Below, in pieces: positions 1 through 5,179 of a DNA stretch of 17,162 nt (the first letter of the stretch is position 1; each line of letters begins with the position of its first letter). Origin of the DNA: CAZYPU01 sp049642705 (GTDB taxonomy: Bacteria > Omnitrophota > Gorgyraeia > JABMRN01 > RBG-13-46-9); contig JBARPB010000066.1 in the NCBI GenBank assembly GCA_049642705.1, positions 1 to 17,162 on the forward strand. The letters run 5' to 3'. The notes below the pieces were generated by a model. That model was not told where the DNA came from. It was given only the letters and a program-made list of their open reading frames with translations, and ran no database searches. Both the position numbers and the translations under genes were made by a program.

Positions 1-31
1 AACTTACGAAAATTGAAAATTTTCGTAAGTT
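1..31. repeat. Perfect 14-bp inverted repeat, AT-rich hairpin
   Basis: Bases 1-14 and 18-31 are perfect reverse complements around a 3-base loop (gaa). The stem is AT-rich and is followed by a T-containing but not pure T run. It may be the tail terminator of a gene lying outside the window, or an operator for the gene that starts at 63. No gene context is visible on its left side. Confidence 0.6.
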
Positions 32-62
32 TGGGTTTCATTTAAGAAGGGAGGTGAAATAA

Positions 63-311
63 ATGGCGAAGATACTGTGCAAATGCGGCATAAAGAGGAA
101 GAAAGGTTACCTCTATTTTGTCGGTAAGAACGGCTGTGCTTATGAGACGAAGATGGCGCGCGGCAAGAAAAAAGGTGGCGGAAGAAAAATGATACACAAC
201 TGCCGCATAAAGAAGCAGAAAGGCTATCTTTATTTTATCGATAAGAAGGGCAGCGTCTGCTGCGCAAAAATGCAGCGCGGAGGAAAGAAGAAGAGAAGGA
301 AGAGAAGATAA
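63..311 (+). CDS. Small lysine-rich protein of two tandem repeats, unknown function
   Basis: The product is 82 aa and extremely basic. The start is secure: a strong Shine-Dalgarno (gggaggtga) ends about 7 bases before the ATG. The protein is an internal duplication. Residues 8-37 and 47-76 share the pattern C-x-IK-x2-KGYLYF-x2-K-x-G, then KM-x-RG-x-KK, with a repeat period of 39 residues. The C-terminus is almost pure Lys/Arg (75-82). Cysteines occur at 6, 8, 25, 47, 66 and 67, but not as CxxC pairs, so a zinc ribbon is not supported. There is no signal peptide or membrane segment. The charge suggests a cytoplasmic nucleic-acid or ribosome-associated protein; this is inference. I recall similar small proteins from Omnitrophota-like genomes, with no assigned role. 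The strong RBS and the stable hairpin right after the stop codon suggest high expression. Confidence 0.8.
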   Translation: MAKILCKCGIKRKKGYLYFVGKNGCAYETKMARGKKKGGGRKMIHNCRIKKQKGYLYFIDKKGSVCCAKMQRGGKKKRRKRR

Positions 312-320
312 AGAGGTTTC

Positions 321-357
321 TGAGGCTGTTTGGGAATAGTATTCCTAAACAGCCTCA
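321..357 (+). terminator. 17-bp stem-loop between the 82-aa gene and the TIM-barrel gene
   Basis: Bases 321-337 pair with 341-357 (one G-T wobble) around a 3-base loop. It lies 9 bases after the stop of the 82-aa gene, as a transcript end would. However, no T-tract follows, so it is not a classical intrinsic terminator. It may instead protect the 3' end of the upstream mRNA, or act as a partial terminator or attenuator for the gene starting at 366. Confidence 0.45.
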
Positions 358-365
358 TAATCCCA

Positions 366-1151
366 ATGCGGCTTAGCAAAAAAAATTTTCTCATTCAGGT
401 AAAGTATTCCGACCTCGTATCGGATACTGATATAGAAAGGTATTTCTTGGGATTTGGGGGAGAACTCTATCTCAGCCCCGAAGAAATTGATAATTACGAT
501 CACCTCATCACCGCCCGTATAAAAACTTTCGTTAAAAAAAACCGCTTTCCTCTAAGGCTTCACGCACCCATTACGGATATAGATTATTCCCGGATTCATG
601 CCACCATATCCAGCATGCAATCTTTATATAATAAGATATTTAAACTCTGCAAGGCCCTGGATATAGATGCTGTCGTCGCTCACGCGGAATTTAACCGCAA
701 TGCGGAATTTCCCGTAGTCAAGCAATTCGAAAACGCCGTGTCTTTATGGCGCATCCTAAACGCGGGCCTCAGTGTTCACGATATACACCTGAATATCGAG
801 AATCACTCAGAGGTCGAGCCCGATTACCTGATAGGGATCATGGAGAAAATCGGTTCCCCTTATTTCGGCATGTGCGTTGACATAGGCCACTCCAACGCCT
901 TTGGCAAGATAGAAATGAAGGCATGGCTCGGGAAATACCCGGCCGGTTCCATAAGAGAGGTGCATTTGGCCGACAATGCCGGCGACGACGACACGCACCT
1001 TCCCCTTGGAGAAGGCAACGTCGACTTTCCGGCTTTTTTCGAGGCGCTCGAGGCAAGAAGGGACGTTTGCGTTTTTGTACTGGAGCCGAGGGATATCAGA
1101 GAGGCACAAAAGAGCCTATCTTTTCTCAGGAAGGCGGGTTTCCTTGAGTAA
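366..1151 (+). CDS. Sugar phosphate isomerase/epimerase (AP endonuclease 2-like TIM barrel)
   Basis: The product is 261 aa from the ATG at 366. An in-frame TTG at 330 would extend it by 12 residues, but it lies inside the preceding hairpin and the homologous-looking part starts near FLIQVKYSDL, so the ATG is preferred. No clear Shine-Dalgarno precedes it. The fold is the xylose isomerase-like TIM barrel. Likely metal-ligand motifs are visible: NIENH (E145), CVDIGHSN (D172, H175), VHLAD (H200), THLPLGEG (H211, with the barrel-closing loop) and FVLEP (E240). The family includes sugar epimerases, isomerases and endonuclease IV; the substrate cannot be told from sequence. The stop codon overlaps the proposed TTG start of the DUF72 gene, so the two are probably cotranslated. 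The two genes downstream are also enzyme-like, one of them DNA repair, but that does not prove a DNA role here. Confidence 0.8.
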   Translation: MRLSKKNFLIQVKYSDLVSDTDIERYFLGFGGELYLSPEEIDNYDHLITARIKTFVKKNRFPLRLHAPITDIDYSRIHATISSMQSLYNKIFKLCKALDIDAVVAHAEFNRNAEFPVVKQFENAVSLWRILNAGLSVHDIHLNIENHSEVEPDYLIGIMEKIGSPYFGMCVDIGHSNAFGKIEMKAWLGKYPAGSIREVHLADNAGDDDTHLPLGEGNVDFPAFFEALEARRDVCVFVLEPRDIREAQKSLSFLRKAGFLE

Positions 1152-1911
1152 GGCGCGCGCATTCATAGGCACAAGCGGGTACAGCTACAAGCACTGGCGG
1201 GGTGTTTTTTATCCCGGGGATTTAAAAGAAAATAAATGGCTGGAGCATTATGCAGGGTTCCTTGACACCGTCGAGCTAAACGTTACTTTTTACCGTCTCC
1301 CTCAAAGATTGGCCTTTTTAAGCTGGTACAAGAGAACGCCTAAGAATTTCCGTTTCGCGGTAAAGGGGAGCAGGTTCATAACCCACGTTAAAAGGCTAAA
1401 AGACTGCGCCGGAGCGCTTAGTTTATTTTTTTCTCGGGTTAAACTGTTGAAGAATAAACTGGGCTGCGTCCTGTGGCAGCTTGCACCGTCTTTCAAGGCC
1501 GACCCGAGAAGACTTGAAACTTTCTTCAAGCGCTTAAAAAAATATAAGGCCACGAGACAGGTTTTCGAATTCAGAAACGAGACATGGTTTTGCGAAAAGG
1601 TTTTTAAAATTTTAAGGGATGAGGGTGCCTGTCTCTGCAGTGCGGACTCACCGGATTTTGCGAAAGATATCCGAATTACCTCTGACTTTGTATATATTCG
1701 CCGCCACGGAACAGGTGCAACGCTCTACGGCGGCTGTTATTCAAGACGGCAGCTTGAGCGGGATGCCAAGATTATAAAGGAGCACTTGCGTAAAAAGCGC
1801 GATGTGTATATATACTTCAACAACGACGCCCGCGGCTATGCGGTTAAAAATGCAATGGAGTTGAAGAAGTTCGTGCGGGGACAGGTTTCATCATCGGGTG
1901 TAGTGTCATGA
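1144..1911 (+). CDS. DUF72 family protein (TIM-barrel, unknown function)
   Basis: The product is 255 aa if translation starts at the TTG at 1144. That start gives the canonical DUF72 N-terminus (FIGTSGYSYKHW, then FYP) and has aggaag about 7-8 bases upstream. The open frame extends further 5', but only as an overlap with the TIM-barrel gene. Family hallmarks in order are: TVELNVTFYRLP near residue 42, FRFAVKGSRFITHVKRL near 75, the WQLAPSF motif, FEFRNETW, YIRRHGT and the C-terminal YIYFNNDARGYAVKNA. DUF72 (YecE-like) proteins have a TIM-barrel fold and no agreed reaction. The last residues (GQVSSSGVVS) come from the left arm and loop of an inverted repeat at 1875-1927 and may be a recent extension. 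The TGA overlaps the ATG of the next gene (ATGA). Confidence 0.85.
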   Translation: MSKARAFIGTSGYSYKHWRGVFYPGDLKENKWLEHYAGFLDTVELNVTFYRLPQRLAFLSWYKRTPKNFRFAVKGSRFITHVKRLKDCAGALSLFFSRVKLLKNKLGCVLWQLAPSFKADPRRLETFFKRLKKYKATRQVFEFRNETWFCEKVFKILRDEGACLCSADSPDFAKDIRITSDFVYIRRHGTGATLYGGCYSRRQLERDAKIIKEHLRKKRDVYIYFNNDARGYAVKNAMELKKFVRGQVSSSGVVS

Positions 1912-1927
1912 AGAAACCTGTCCCCGC
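1875..1927. repeat. REP-like palindrome spanning a gene junction
   Basis: Bases 1875-1889 (gcggggacaggtttc) and 1913-1927 are a perfect 15-bp inverted repeat around a 23-base loop. The loop holds the stop of the DUF72 gene and the start of the glycosylase gene. The GGGGACAG core resembles the palindromes mobilised by RAYT/IS200-like (Y1) transposases in many bacteria. That link is an inference from memory; no transposase is in the window. Both flanking proteins take terminal residues from it. Confidence 0.65.
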
Positions 1928-2525
1928 CAGCGAGATCTACCGCCTCCTCTACGCCCACTTCGGGCCGAGGCATTGGTGGCCGGCGGCGAGCCCTTTCGAG
2001 GTCATGGTCGGCGCGATACTTACTCAGAATACCGCTTGGCCGAATGTGGAAAAGGCCATCGCTAATCTAAAAAAGAAAAGGGCGCTTTCTCCTCGAAAAC
2101 TAAAACACATACCTTTAAGAACGTTAAAAACCCTTATAAAGCCCTCCGGTTTTTATAATGAAAAAGCAAAAAAACTTAAAAATTTTATAAACTTTTTGAT
2201 GAAAACCCCTCAAAAAAAAATAAATAGAGAAGCGCTTTTAAAAGTAAAGGGCATAGGTCAGGAGACAGCGGACAGCATCCTCCTTTACGCGCTCGGCAAG
2301 AACGTTTTTGTCGTGGACGCTTACACCAAACGCATATTCTCAAGGCATAGACTGATACCCAACAATGCGACATACGGCCAAATACAGGAGTTTTTTACGC
2401 GCAATCTTCCGAAGAGAAGAAGGCTTTTTAACGAGTATCACGCGCTGATCGTCGAAGCCGGCAAGAATTACTGTAAGAAGAAAAAACCGCTTTGCAAAAT
2501 TTGTCCGTTAAGAGTGGTCAAATAA
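1908..2525 (+). CDS. Endonuclease III-family DNA glycosylase (HhH-GPD, MagIII-like)
   Basis: The product is 205 aa. The helix-hairpin-helix is at residues 112-122 (KVKGIGQETAD) and the catalytic aspartate is D137 in VVDAYTKRIF. SPFEVMVGAILTQNTAW near 28-44 matches the N-terminal helix of the family. Where E. coli Nth has its Schiff-base lysine (the K of GRKTAN), this protein has E119. It should therefore be a monofunctional glycosylase without AP-lyase activity, as in the HP0602/MagIII-type 3-methyladenine glycosylases. The iron-sulfur loop keeps C189-x6-C196-x2-C199, but the fourth position is K205, the final residue, so a normal [4Fe-4S] cluster is doubtful. The ATG lies in the loop of the junction palindrome and has no good Shine-Dalgarno; translation probably relies on coupling to the DUF72 gene. 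The middle (2080-2240) is locally A-rich and has a nine-A run at 2212-2220. Confidence 0.85.
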   Translation: MKKPVPASEIYRLLYAHFGPRHWWPAASPFEVMVGAILTQNTAWPNVEKAIANLKKKRALSPRKLKHIPLRTLKTLIKPSGFYNEKAKKLKNFINFLMKTPQKKINREALLKVKGIGQETADSILLYALGKNVFVVDAYTKRIFSRHRLIPNNATYGQIQEFFTRNLPKRRRLFNEYHALIVEAGKNYCKKKKPLCKICPLRVVK

Positions 2526-2544
2526 GGTGGAAATATGGTATACT
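2515..2544 (+). promoter_or_regulatory. Probable sigma70-type promoter for the EF-Tu domain-2-like gene
   Basis: tggtca at 2515-2520 and tatact at 2539-2544 are separated by 18 bases. The -10 is close to consensus and the -35 is weak. It lies across the 3' end of the glycosylase gene. Confidence 0.5.
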
Positions 2545-2569
2545 ATAAGGGCAAAAAAGGAGGTGTGCT

Positions 2570-2860
2570 ATGATATTTGGATTATTCACGAAAAAAAGAA
2601 GCGTGGAGGAATTGGGCGAGCCGATCGGCGAGATAACCCATTTTTTCCCGCATGTGAAAGCAGGGGTTATTAAACTTAAGAAAGACACGCTATCGGTAGG
2701 GGACACCATTTATATAAAAGGCCACACCACGGATTTTGAGCAAAAAATAAAAAGCATGCAGGTTAACCACGCACCGATAGAAAAGGCCTCGAAGGGCCAG
2801 GAAATCGGGTTTAAGGTAAAATCAAAAGTAAGGCACGGGGACAAGGTATACAAGCTGTAA
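2570..2860 (+). CDS. Translation elongation factor-like protein (EF-Tu domain 2 fold)
   Basis: The product is 96 aa. The start is well supported by ggaggt about 5 bases upstream. Residues 18-95 read as one beta-barrel of the EF-Tu/IF2 domain 2 superfamily: IGEITHFFPHVKAGVIKL, then DTLSVGDTIYIKGHTTDF, SMQVNH, a KGQEIGFKV segment and VRHGDKVYK. The same module occurs at the C-terminus of U32 peptidases. There is no GTPase domain, so this is not a translation factor in itself; it could bind RNA or act as a partner for a U32-type tRNA or rRNA hydroxylation protein (inference). It has its own promoter-like sequence and is followed 7 bases later by a palindrome, so it is probably monocistronic. Stand-alone versions are usually annotated as translation elongation factor-like protein. 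Confidence 0.8.
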   Translation: MIFGLFTKKRSVEELGEPIGEITHFFPHVKAGVIKLKKDTLSVGDTIYIKGHTTDFEQKIKSMQVNHAPIEKASKGQEIGFKVKSKVRHGDKVYKL

Positions 2861-2866
2861 GAGGTA

Positions 2867-2895
2867 AGCCCTTGACATCGCAGACGTCAAGGGCT
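2867..2895. repeat. Dispersed palindrome, copy 1
   Basis: agcccttgacatc (2867-2879) faces gacgtcaagggct (2883-2895) around a 3-base loop, with one A-C mismatch. Nearly the same arms occur at 8192-8218. The palindrome contains ttgaca (2872-2877), and tataag follows at exactly 17 bases (2895-2900), so it may also overlap a promoter. A second small hairpin (agcaag/cttgct) follows at about 2899-2918. There is no T-tract, so this is not a typical intrinsic terminator. Confidence 0.65.
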
Positions 2896-2913
2896 ATAAG
2901 CAAGATTTTGTGC

Positions 2914-2942
2914 TTGCTATCATATCAAGTATATTATATAAT
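2914..2942 (+). promoter_or_regulatory. Promoter giving a probable leaderless mRNA for the 87-aa gene
   Basis: ttgcta (2914-2919) and a perfect tataat (2937-2942) are 17 bases apart. Transcription would start about 7 bases on, at 2948-2950, and the ATG is at 2951. No Shine-Dalgarno is present between the -10 and the ATG. Confidence 0.65.
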
Positions 2943-2950
2943 CTGGCAAC

Positions 2951-3214
2951 ATGAAAAACCGAATTTTCAAAAAGGTCCTTTTGGGCCTTGGCTTTGACTG
3001 CAAAGACGGGCACGTCCGCATAACAAAGGGCGGAAACTTCCGCCTTTACGGCGGTTCGAAGAAAACCCACGAGCTTATGCAGGAAAAAGCGATAAAGTTT
3101 AACGAACAACTCGAGAAAAAACGCAAAACGCTCGAGGGTTTGAACAGGAAGGAATTTTACGATATCGCCAAAAAAATCGGCCTCCAGGTGCCCGAAAAAT
3201 TCGAAGAAAAATAA
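2951..3214 (+). CDS. Conserved hypothetical small protein (87 aa)
   Basis: The product is 87 aa, soluble and rich in Lys. I do not know its function. It begins MKNRIFKKVLLGLGFD, followed by a short beta-like segment (DGHVRITKGGNFRLYGGS, residues 19-36), then helices rich in K/E (about 38-65) and a C-terminal KEFYDIAKKIGLQVP. I recall similar short proteins in Omnitrophota and Planctomycetota-type genomes with no named role. The ATG at 2951 is 8 bases after a perfect -10 box and has no ribosome binding site, so the mRNA is probably leaderless. The gene stands alone: 72 bases separate it from the ferredoxin gene, which has its own strong RBS. Confidence 0.75.
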   Translation: MKNRIFKKVLLGLGFDCKDGHVRITKGGNFRLYGGSKKTHELMQEKAIKFNEQLEKKRKTLEGLNRKEFYDIAKKIGLQVPEKFEEK

Positions 3215-3286
3215 CAGCCTTTTTACTTCCCTGCCATGAAGAAGACAAAAAATCCTTAATCGTTACAGATAGAAGGAGGTGGGATA

Positions 3287-3472
3287 ATGGCGAAGATTAC
3301 GATAGACAAAAGTCTTTGCACCGGTTGCGGGCTCTGCACTTCGTTGTGCCCGGAGGCATTCGAAGTCGGAGACGACAACATCGCAAAAGTTAAGGGCGAT
3401 TCGTGCGGGCCCGGACAGGATATAAAGGAAGTGGTATCGCAGTGCCCTGTTGAAGCTATAAAGGTAGAATAG
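3287..3472 (+). CDS. Single-cluster [4Fe-4S] ferredoxin
   Basis: The product is 61 aa, the usual size for Thermotoga/Pyrococcus-type monocluster ferredoxins. The RBS aaggaggt lies about 6 bases before the ATG. Cluster ligands are C11, C14 and C17 (CTGCGLC) with C53 (QCPVEAI). C21 and C40 are extra cysteines that could form a disulfide, as known in related ferredoxins. It is a soluble low-potential electron carrier. It could serve the ferredoxin-EtfA fusion encoded at 10210, but that partnership is inferred only from presence in the same window. The following gene begins 3 bases after the stop, so the two are cotranscribed although their functions look unrelated. Confidence 0.93.
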   Translation: MAKITIDKSLCTGCGLCTSLCPEAFEVGDDNIAKVKGDSCGPGQDIKEVVSQCPVEAIKVE

Positions 3473-3474
3473 AG

Positions 3475-4251
3475 GTGAAAACCGCCAAGTTTAAAAAGAT
3501 CGCTATAGAGGCTGCCTTAAAGGCCGGCAGCTATATCAGGAAAAATACCGGCAGGGTAAGGCAGGTCCGCTACAAGAGCGAAATCAACATTGTAACCGAA
3601 GTCGATAAGAAAGCGGAAAGGATAATCGTCGGCGCGATAGGCAGGGCTTTTCCGCGTCACGATTTTCTCGCCGAAGAAGAAAAGTATAAGAGGAAAAATT
3701 CGGATTTTAAGTGGATTATCGACCCTCTGGACGGCACGACGAATTTCCTGCATGCCTTTCCGGTATTCTGCGTATCTATAGCGCTGGCTTATCAAGAGGA
3801 TATTATAGTCGGCGTTGTATATGACCCGACAAGAGACGAACTCTTTCACGCGGAAAAAGGCAAAGGGGCATTCCTGAATAAAAAACGGATACGCGTATCC
3901 GCAGTAAAAAATATTAAAAGGGCCCTCCTCGCAACGGGGTTTGCCTACAACGTAAGGAGAGCCAGAAAAAAGAATATTCGTAACTTTATCAAGCTTCTCA
4001 AGACTGCCCAGGCAGTAAGGCGGGCCGGCTCAGCGGCGCTTGACATGTGCTACGTTGCATGCGGCCGTCTCGACGGTTTCTGGGAATATTACCTTCACGC
4101 GTGGGATACGGCAGCTGCTTTAAGAATAGTTGAGGAAGCAGGGGGGAAGGTTACCAAGTTAGACGAAAAAAAATTTAGCATATACGATAACGAAACGCTC
4201 GCCTCAAATTCCAAAATTCATTCCCAGATGATTTGTGCCCTGTCGGGTTAG
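3475..4251 (+). CDS. Inositol monophosphatase family protein
   Basis: The product is 258 aa with a GTG start at 3475, two bases past the ferredoxin stop; a weak aaagg lies upstream. This is the typical family length. Mg2+-binding signatures are present: DFLAEEE (E67/E68 area), WIIDPLDGTTNF (D83, D86) and YYLHAWDTAAALRIVEEAGG (W210-D211). The superfamily hydrolyses myo-inositol 1-phosphate, fructose 1,6-bisphosphate, or 3'-phosphoadenosine phosphates (CysQ). The motifs fit the IMPase/SuhB branch, but substrate cannot be settled from sequence. It is cytosolic. Translation is probably coupled to the ferredoxin gene. A strong promoter for the next gene starts 25 bases after its stop, so the operon ends here, though no intrinsic terminator is obvious. 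Confidence 0.9.
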   Translation: MKTAKFKKIAIEAALKAGSYIRKNTGRVRQVRYKSEINIVTEVDKKAERIIVGAIGRAFPRHDFLAEEEKYKRKNSDFKWIIDPLDGTTNFLHAFPVFCVSIALAYQEDIIVGVVYDPTRDELFHAEKGKGAFLNKKRIRVSAVKNIKRALLATGFAYNVRRARKKNIRNFIKLLKTAQAVRRAGSAALDMCYVACGRLDGFWEYYLHAWDTAAALRIVEEAGGKVTKLDEKKFSIYDNETLASNSKIHSQMICALSG

Positions 4252-4276
4252 TAATCAAAAAAGATAGATAATTTGA

Positions 4277-4305
4277 TTGACAAAGGACTTTTTTTTTGTT
4301 AAAAT
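4277..4305 (+). promoter_or_regulatory. Strong sigma70-type promoter
   Basis: ttgaca (4277-4282) and taaaat (4300-4305) are exactly 17 bases apart; the spacer contains a nine-T run. An aaaggaag ribosome binding site and the ATG at 4327 follow at normal distances. Confidence 0.75.
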
Positions 4306-4326
4306 TAAGAAAACAGAAAGGAAGAC

Positions 4327-4680
4327 ATGAAATACCGAACCGTAATCGAGATTATTACCGAGGCAAGCGATAAACATGAAGCAATGGATATTGCGGGTGA
4401 ATTCTTAAGCGGCGACATTGAAAGCGGAGTAAGGATGAAGTGCCGAACAACACCGCTTAGGTCCTATGTGTTATTGCGAACGGGCGTGTTTTTTGTCCTT
4501 GGGTGCGTATTACTCGGAACAGTATCTTTAAGGTATTTTAAGAACAACACCGGCGTTTTTCACGGCAGAAGAGAAGTAAGCGCCGTACAGCCGCCTTTGA
4601 AGACCTCAAGGACCACGGCATTCAGAGACCAGTGGCGGGAAGAAGAAAACAAAAAGGTCCTCGAGTATATAAAGAAATAA
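4327..4680 (+). CDS. Small single-pass membrane protein, unknown function
   Basis: The product is 117 aa, with an RBS (aaaggaag) 3-9 bases before the ATG. Residues 1-40 form a compact soluble segment (MKYRTVIEIITEASDKHEAM and on through GEFLSGDIESGVRMKCRT) of beta-alpha pattern. I think I have seen this segment alone in small proteins of related genomes. One membrane helix spans about 48-68 (VLLRTGVFFVLGCVLLGTVSL). The tail (70-117) is hydrophilic, basic/acidic and predicted helical at its end. Lys/Arg flank both sides of the helix, so orientation is unclear. The gene is a self-contained unit: it has a near-consensus promoter before it and an intrinsic terminator 23 bases after the stop. Function is unknown. 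Confidence 0.7.
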   Translation: MKYRTVIEIITEASDKHEAMDIAGEFLSGDIESGVRMKCRTTPLRSYVLLRTGVFFVLGCVLLGTVSLRYFKNNTGVFHGRREVSAVQPPLKTSRTTAFRDQWREEENKKVLEYIKK

Positions 4681-4703
4681 ACAAAGTCATACGGCTGAAT
4701 TTA

Positions 4704-4730
4704 CCCCGCACCCAGGTGCGGGGTTTTTTT
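4704..4730 (+). terminator. Intrinsic terminator
   Basis: ccccgcac (4704-4711) pairs perfectly with gtgcgggg (4716-4723) around ccag, followed by seven T (4724-4730). It is a textbook Rho-independent terminator for the gene ending at 4680. Confidence 0.93.
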
Positions 4731-4731
4731 A

Positions 4732-4759
4732 TTGCATTTTTTAATGTTCGTGGTAGAAT
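4732..4759 (+). promoter_or_regulatory. Probable promoter for the four-helix membrane protein
   Basis: ttgcat (4732-4737) and tagaat (4754-4759) are 16 bases apart, directly after the terminator. The RBS agggggt and the ATG at 4789 follow at suitable distances. Confidence 0.5.
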
Positions 4760-4788
4760 AATAAGGGAAAATAACAGGGGGTGGCATT

Positions 4789-5163
4789 ATGGGAGCGCTT
4801 TTAAAGATGTTCCTTAATCTTTTCGGAATAATGTGGATAGCGGCGGGCACGCTAATGATATTCGCGCCGGATTTAATAAAGAAAAACGTGTTCTCGAAAT
4901 TGAAAGACGCACCCTTAAAAAAGCTGAGCGCGATTCCGATCGCATTCGGCGTTTTATTCCTTCTTTCGGCTTCTTACTGCCGGTACAGGCTTTTTATAAT
5001 AGTCTTGGGAATACTCTCGCTTCTTAAAGGCATATCACTCATCATCTTTACGAAAAAAATGGGAAAACTTACCGACTGGATTATCAAATCGAACGACAAT
5101 ATTCACAGAGCATTCGGTATCGTCGCGATTATCCTCGGCGCTATCGTGCTGAAGGGAATTTAG
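4789..5163 (+). CDS. Small four-helix integral membrane protein, unknown function
   Basis: The product is 124 aa; a purine-rich RBS (agggggt) precedes the ATG. Hydrophobic helices lie at about 7-28, 45-63, 66-87 and 105-124, joined by short basic loops (for example KKNVFSKLKDAPLKK at 31-45). The layout, with Gly/Ala-rich first and last helices and a LLKG motif, resembles the DUF2065-like or YgdD-like small inner-membrane proteins, but I cannot assign a family. There are no catalytic motifs. The FAD oxidoreductase gene begins 17 bases later without its own clear RBS or promoter, so the two are probably cotranscribed from the promoter at 4732. Confidence 0.7.
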   Translation: MGALLKMFLNLFGIMWIAAGTLMIFAPDLIKKNVFSKLKDAPLKKLSAIPIAFGVLFLLSASYCRYRLFIIVLGILSLLKGISLIIFTKKMGKLTDWIIKSNDNIHRAFGIVAIILGAIVLKGI

Positions 5164-5179
5164 CCAGAATCGGGTATTA

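Noticed and set aside
63..311. Zinc-ribbon or ribosomal protein bL36-like reading of the 82-aa protein
   Set aside because: The cysteines do not form CxxC pairs and the repeated KGYLYF unit does not fit those folds.
330..365. TTG start for the TIM-barrel gene at 330
   Set aside because: It lies within the 321-357 hairpin, has no RBS, and adds residues that precede the first recognisable strand of the fold.
976..1143. Extended DUF72 reading frame from 976
   Set aside because: It overlaps the TIM-barrel gene out of frame, and DUF72 proteins begin with the FIGTSGYSYKHW segment reached from the TTG at 1144.
2212..2220. Nine-A run in the glycosylase gene as programmed slippage or frameshift
   Set aside because: The frame continues intact into the conserved helix-hairpin-helix, and similar A-runs are common in this AT-rich stretch, so there is no sign of recoding.
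1908..2525. Naming the glycosylase nth
   Set aside because: The lyase lysine is replaced by Glu and the cluster is incomplete, so it is not a true endonuclease III.
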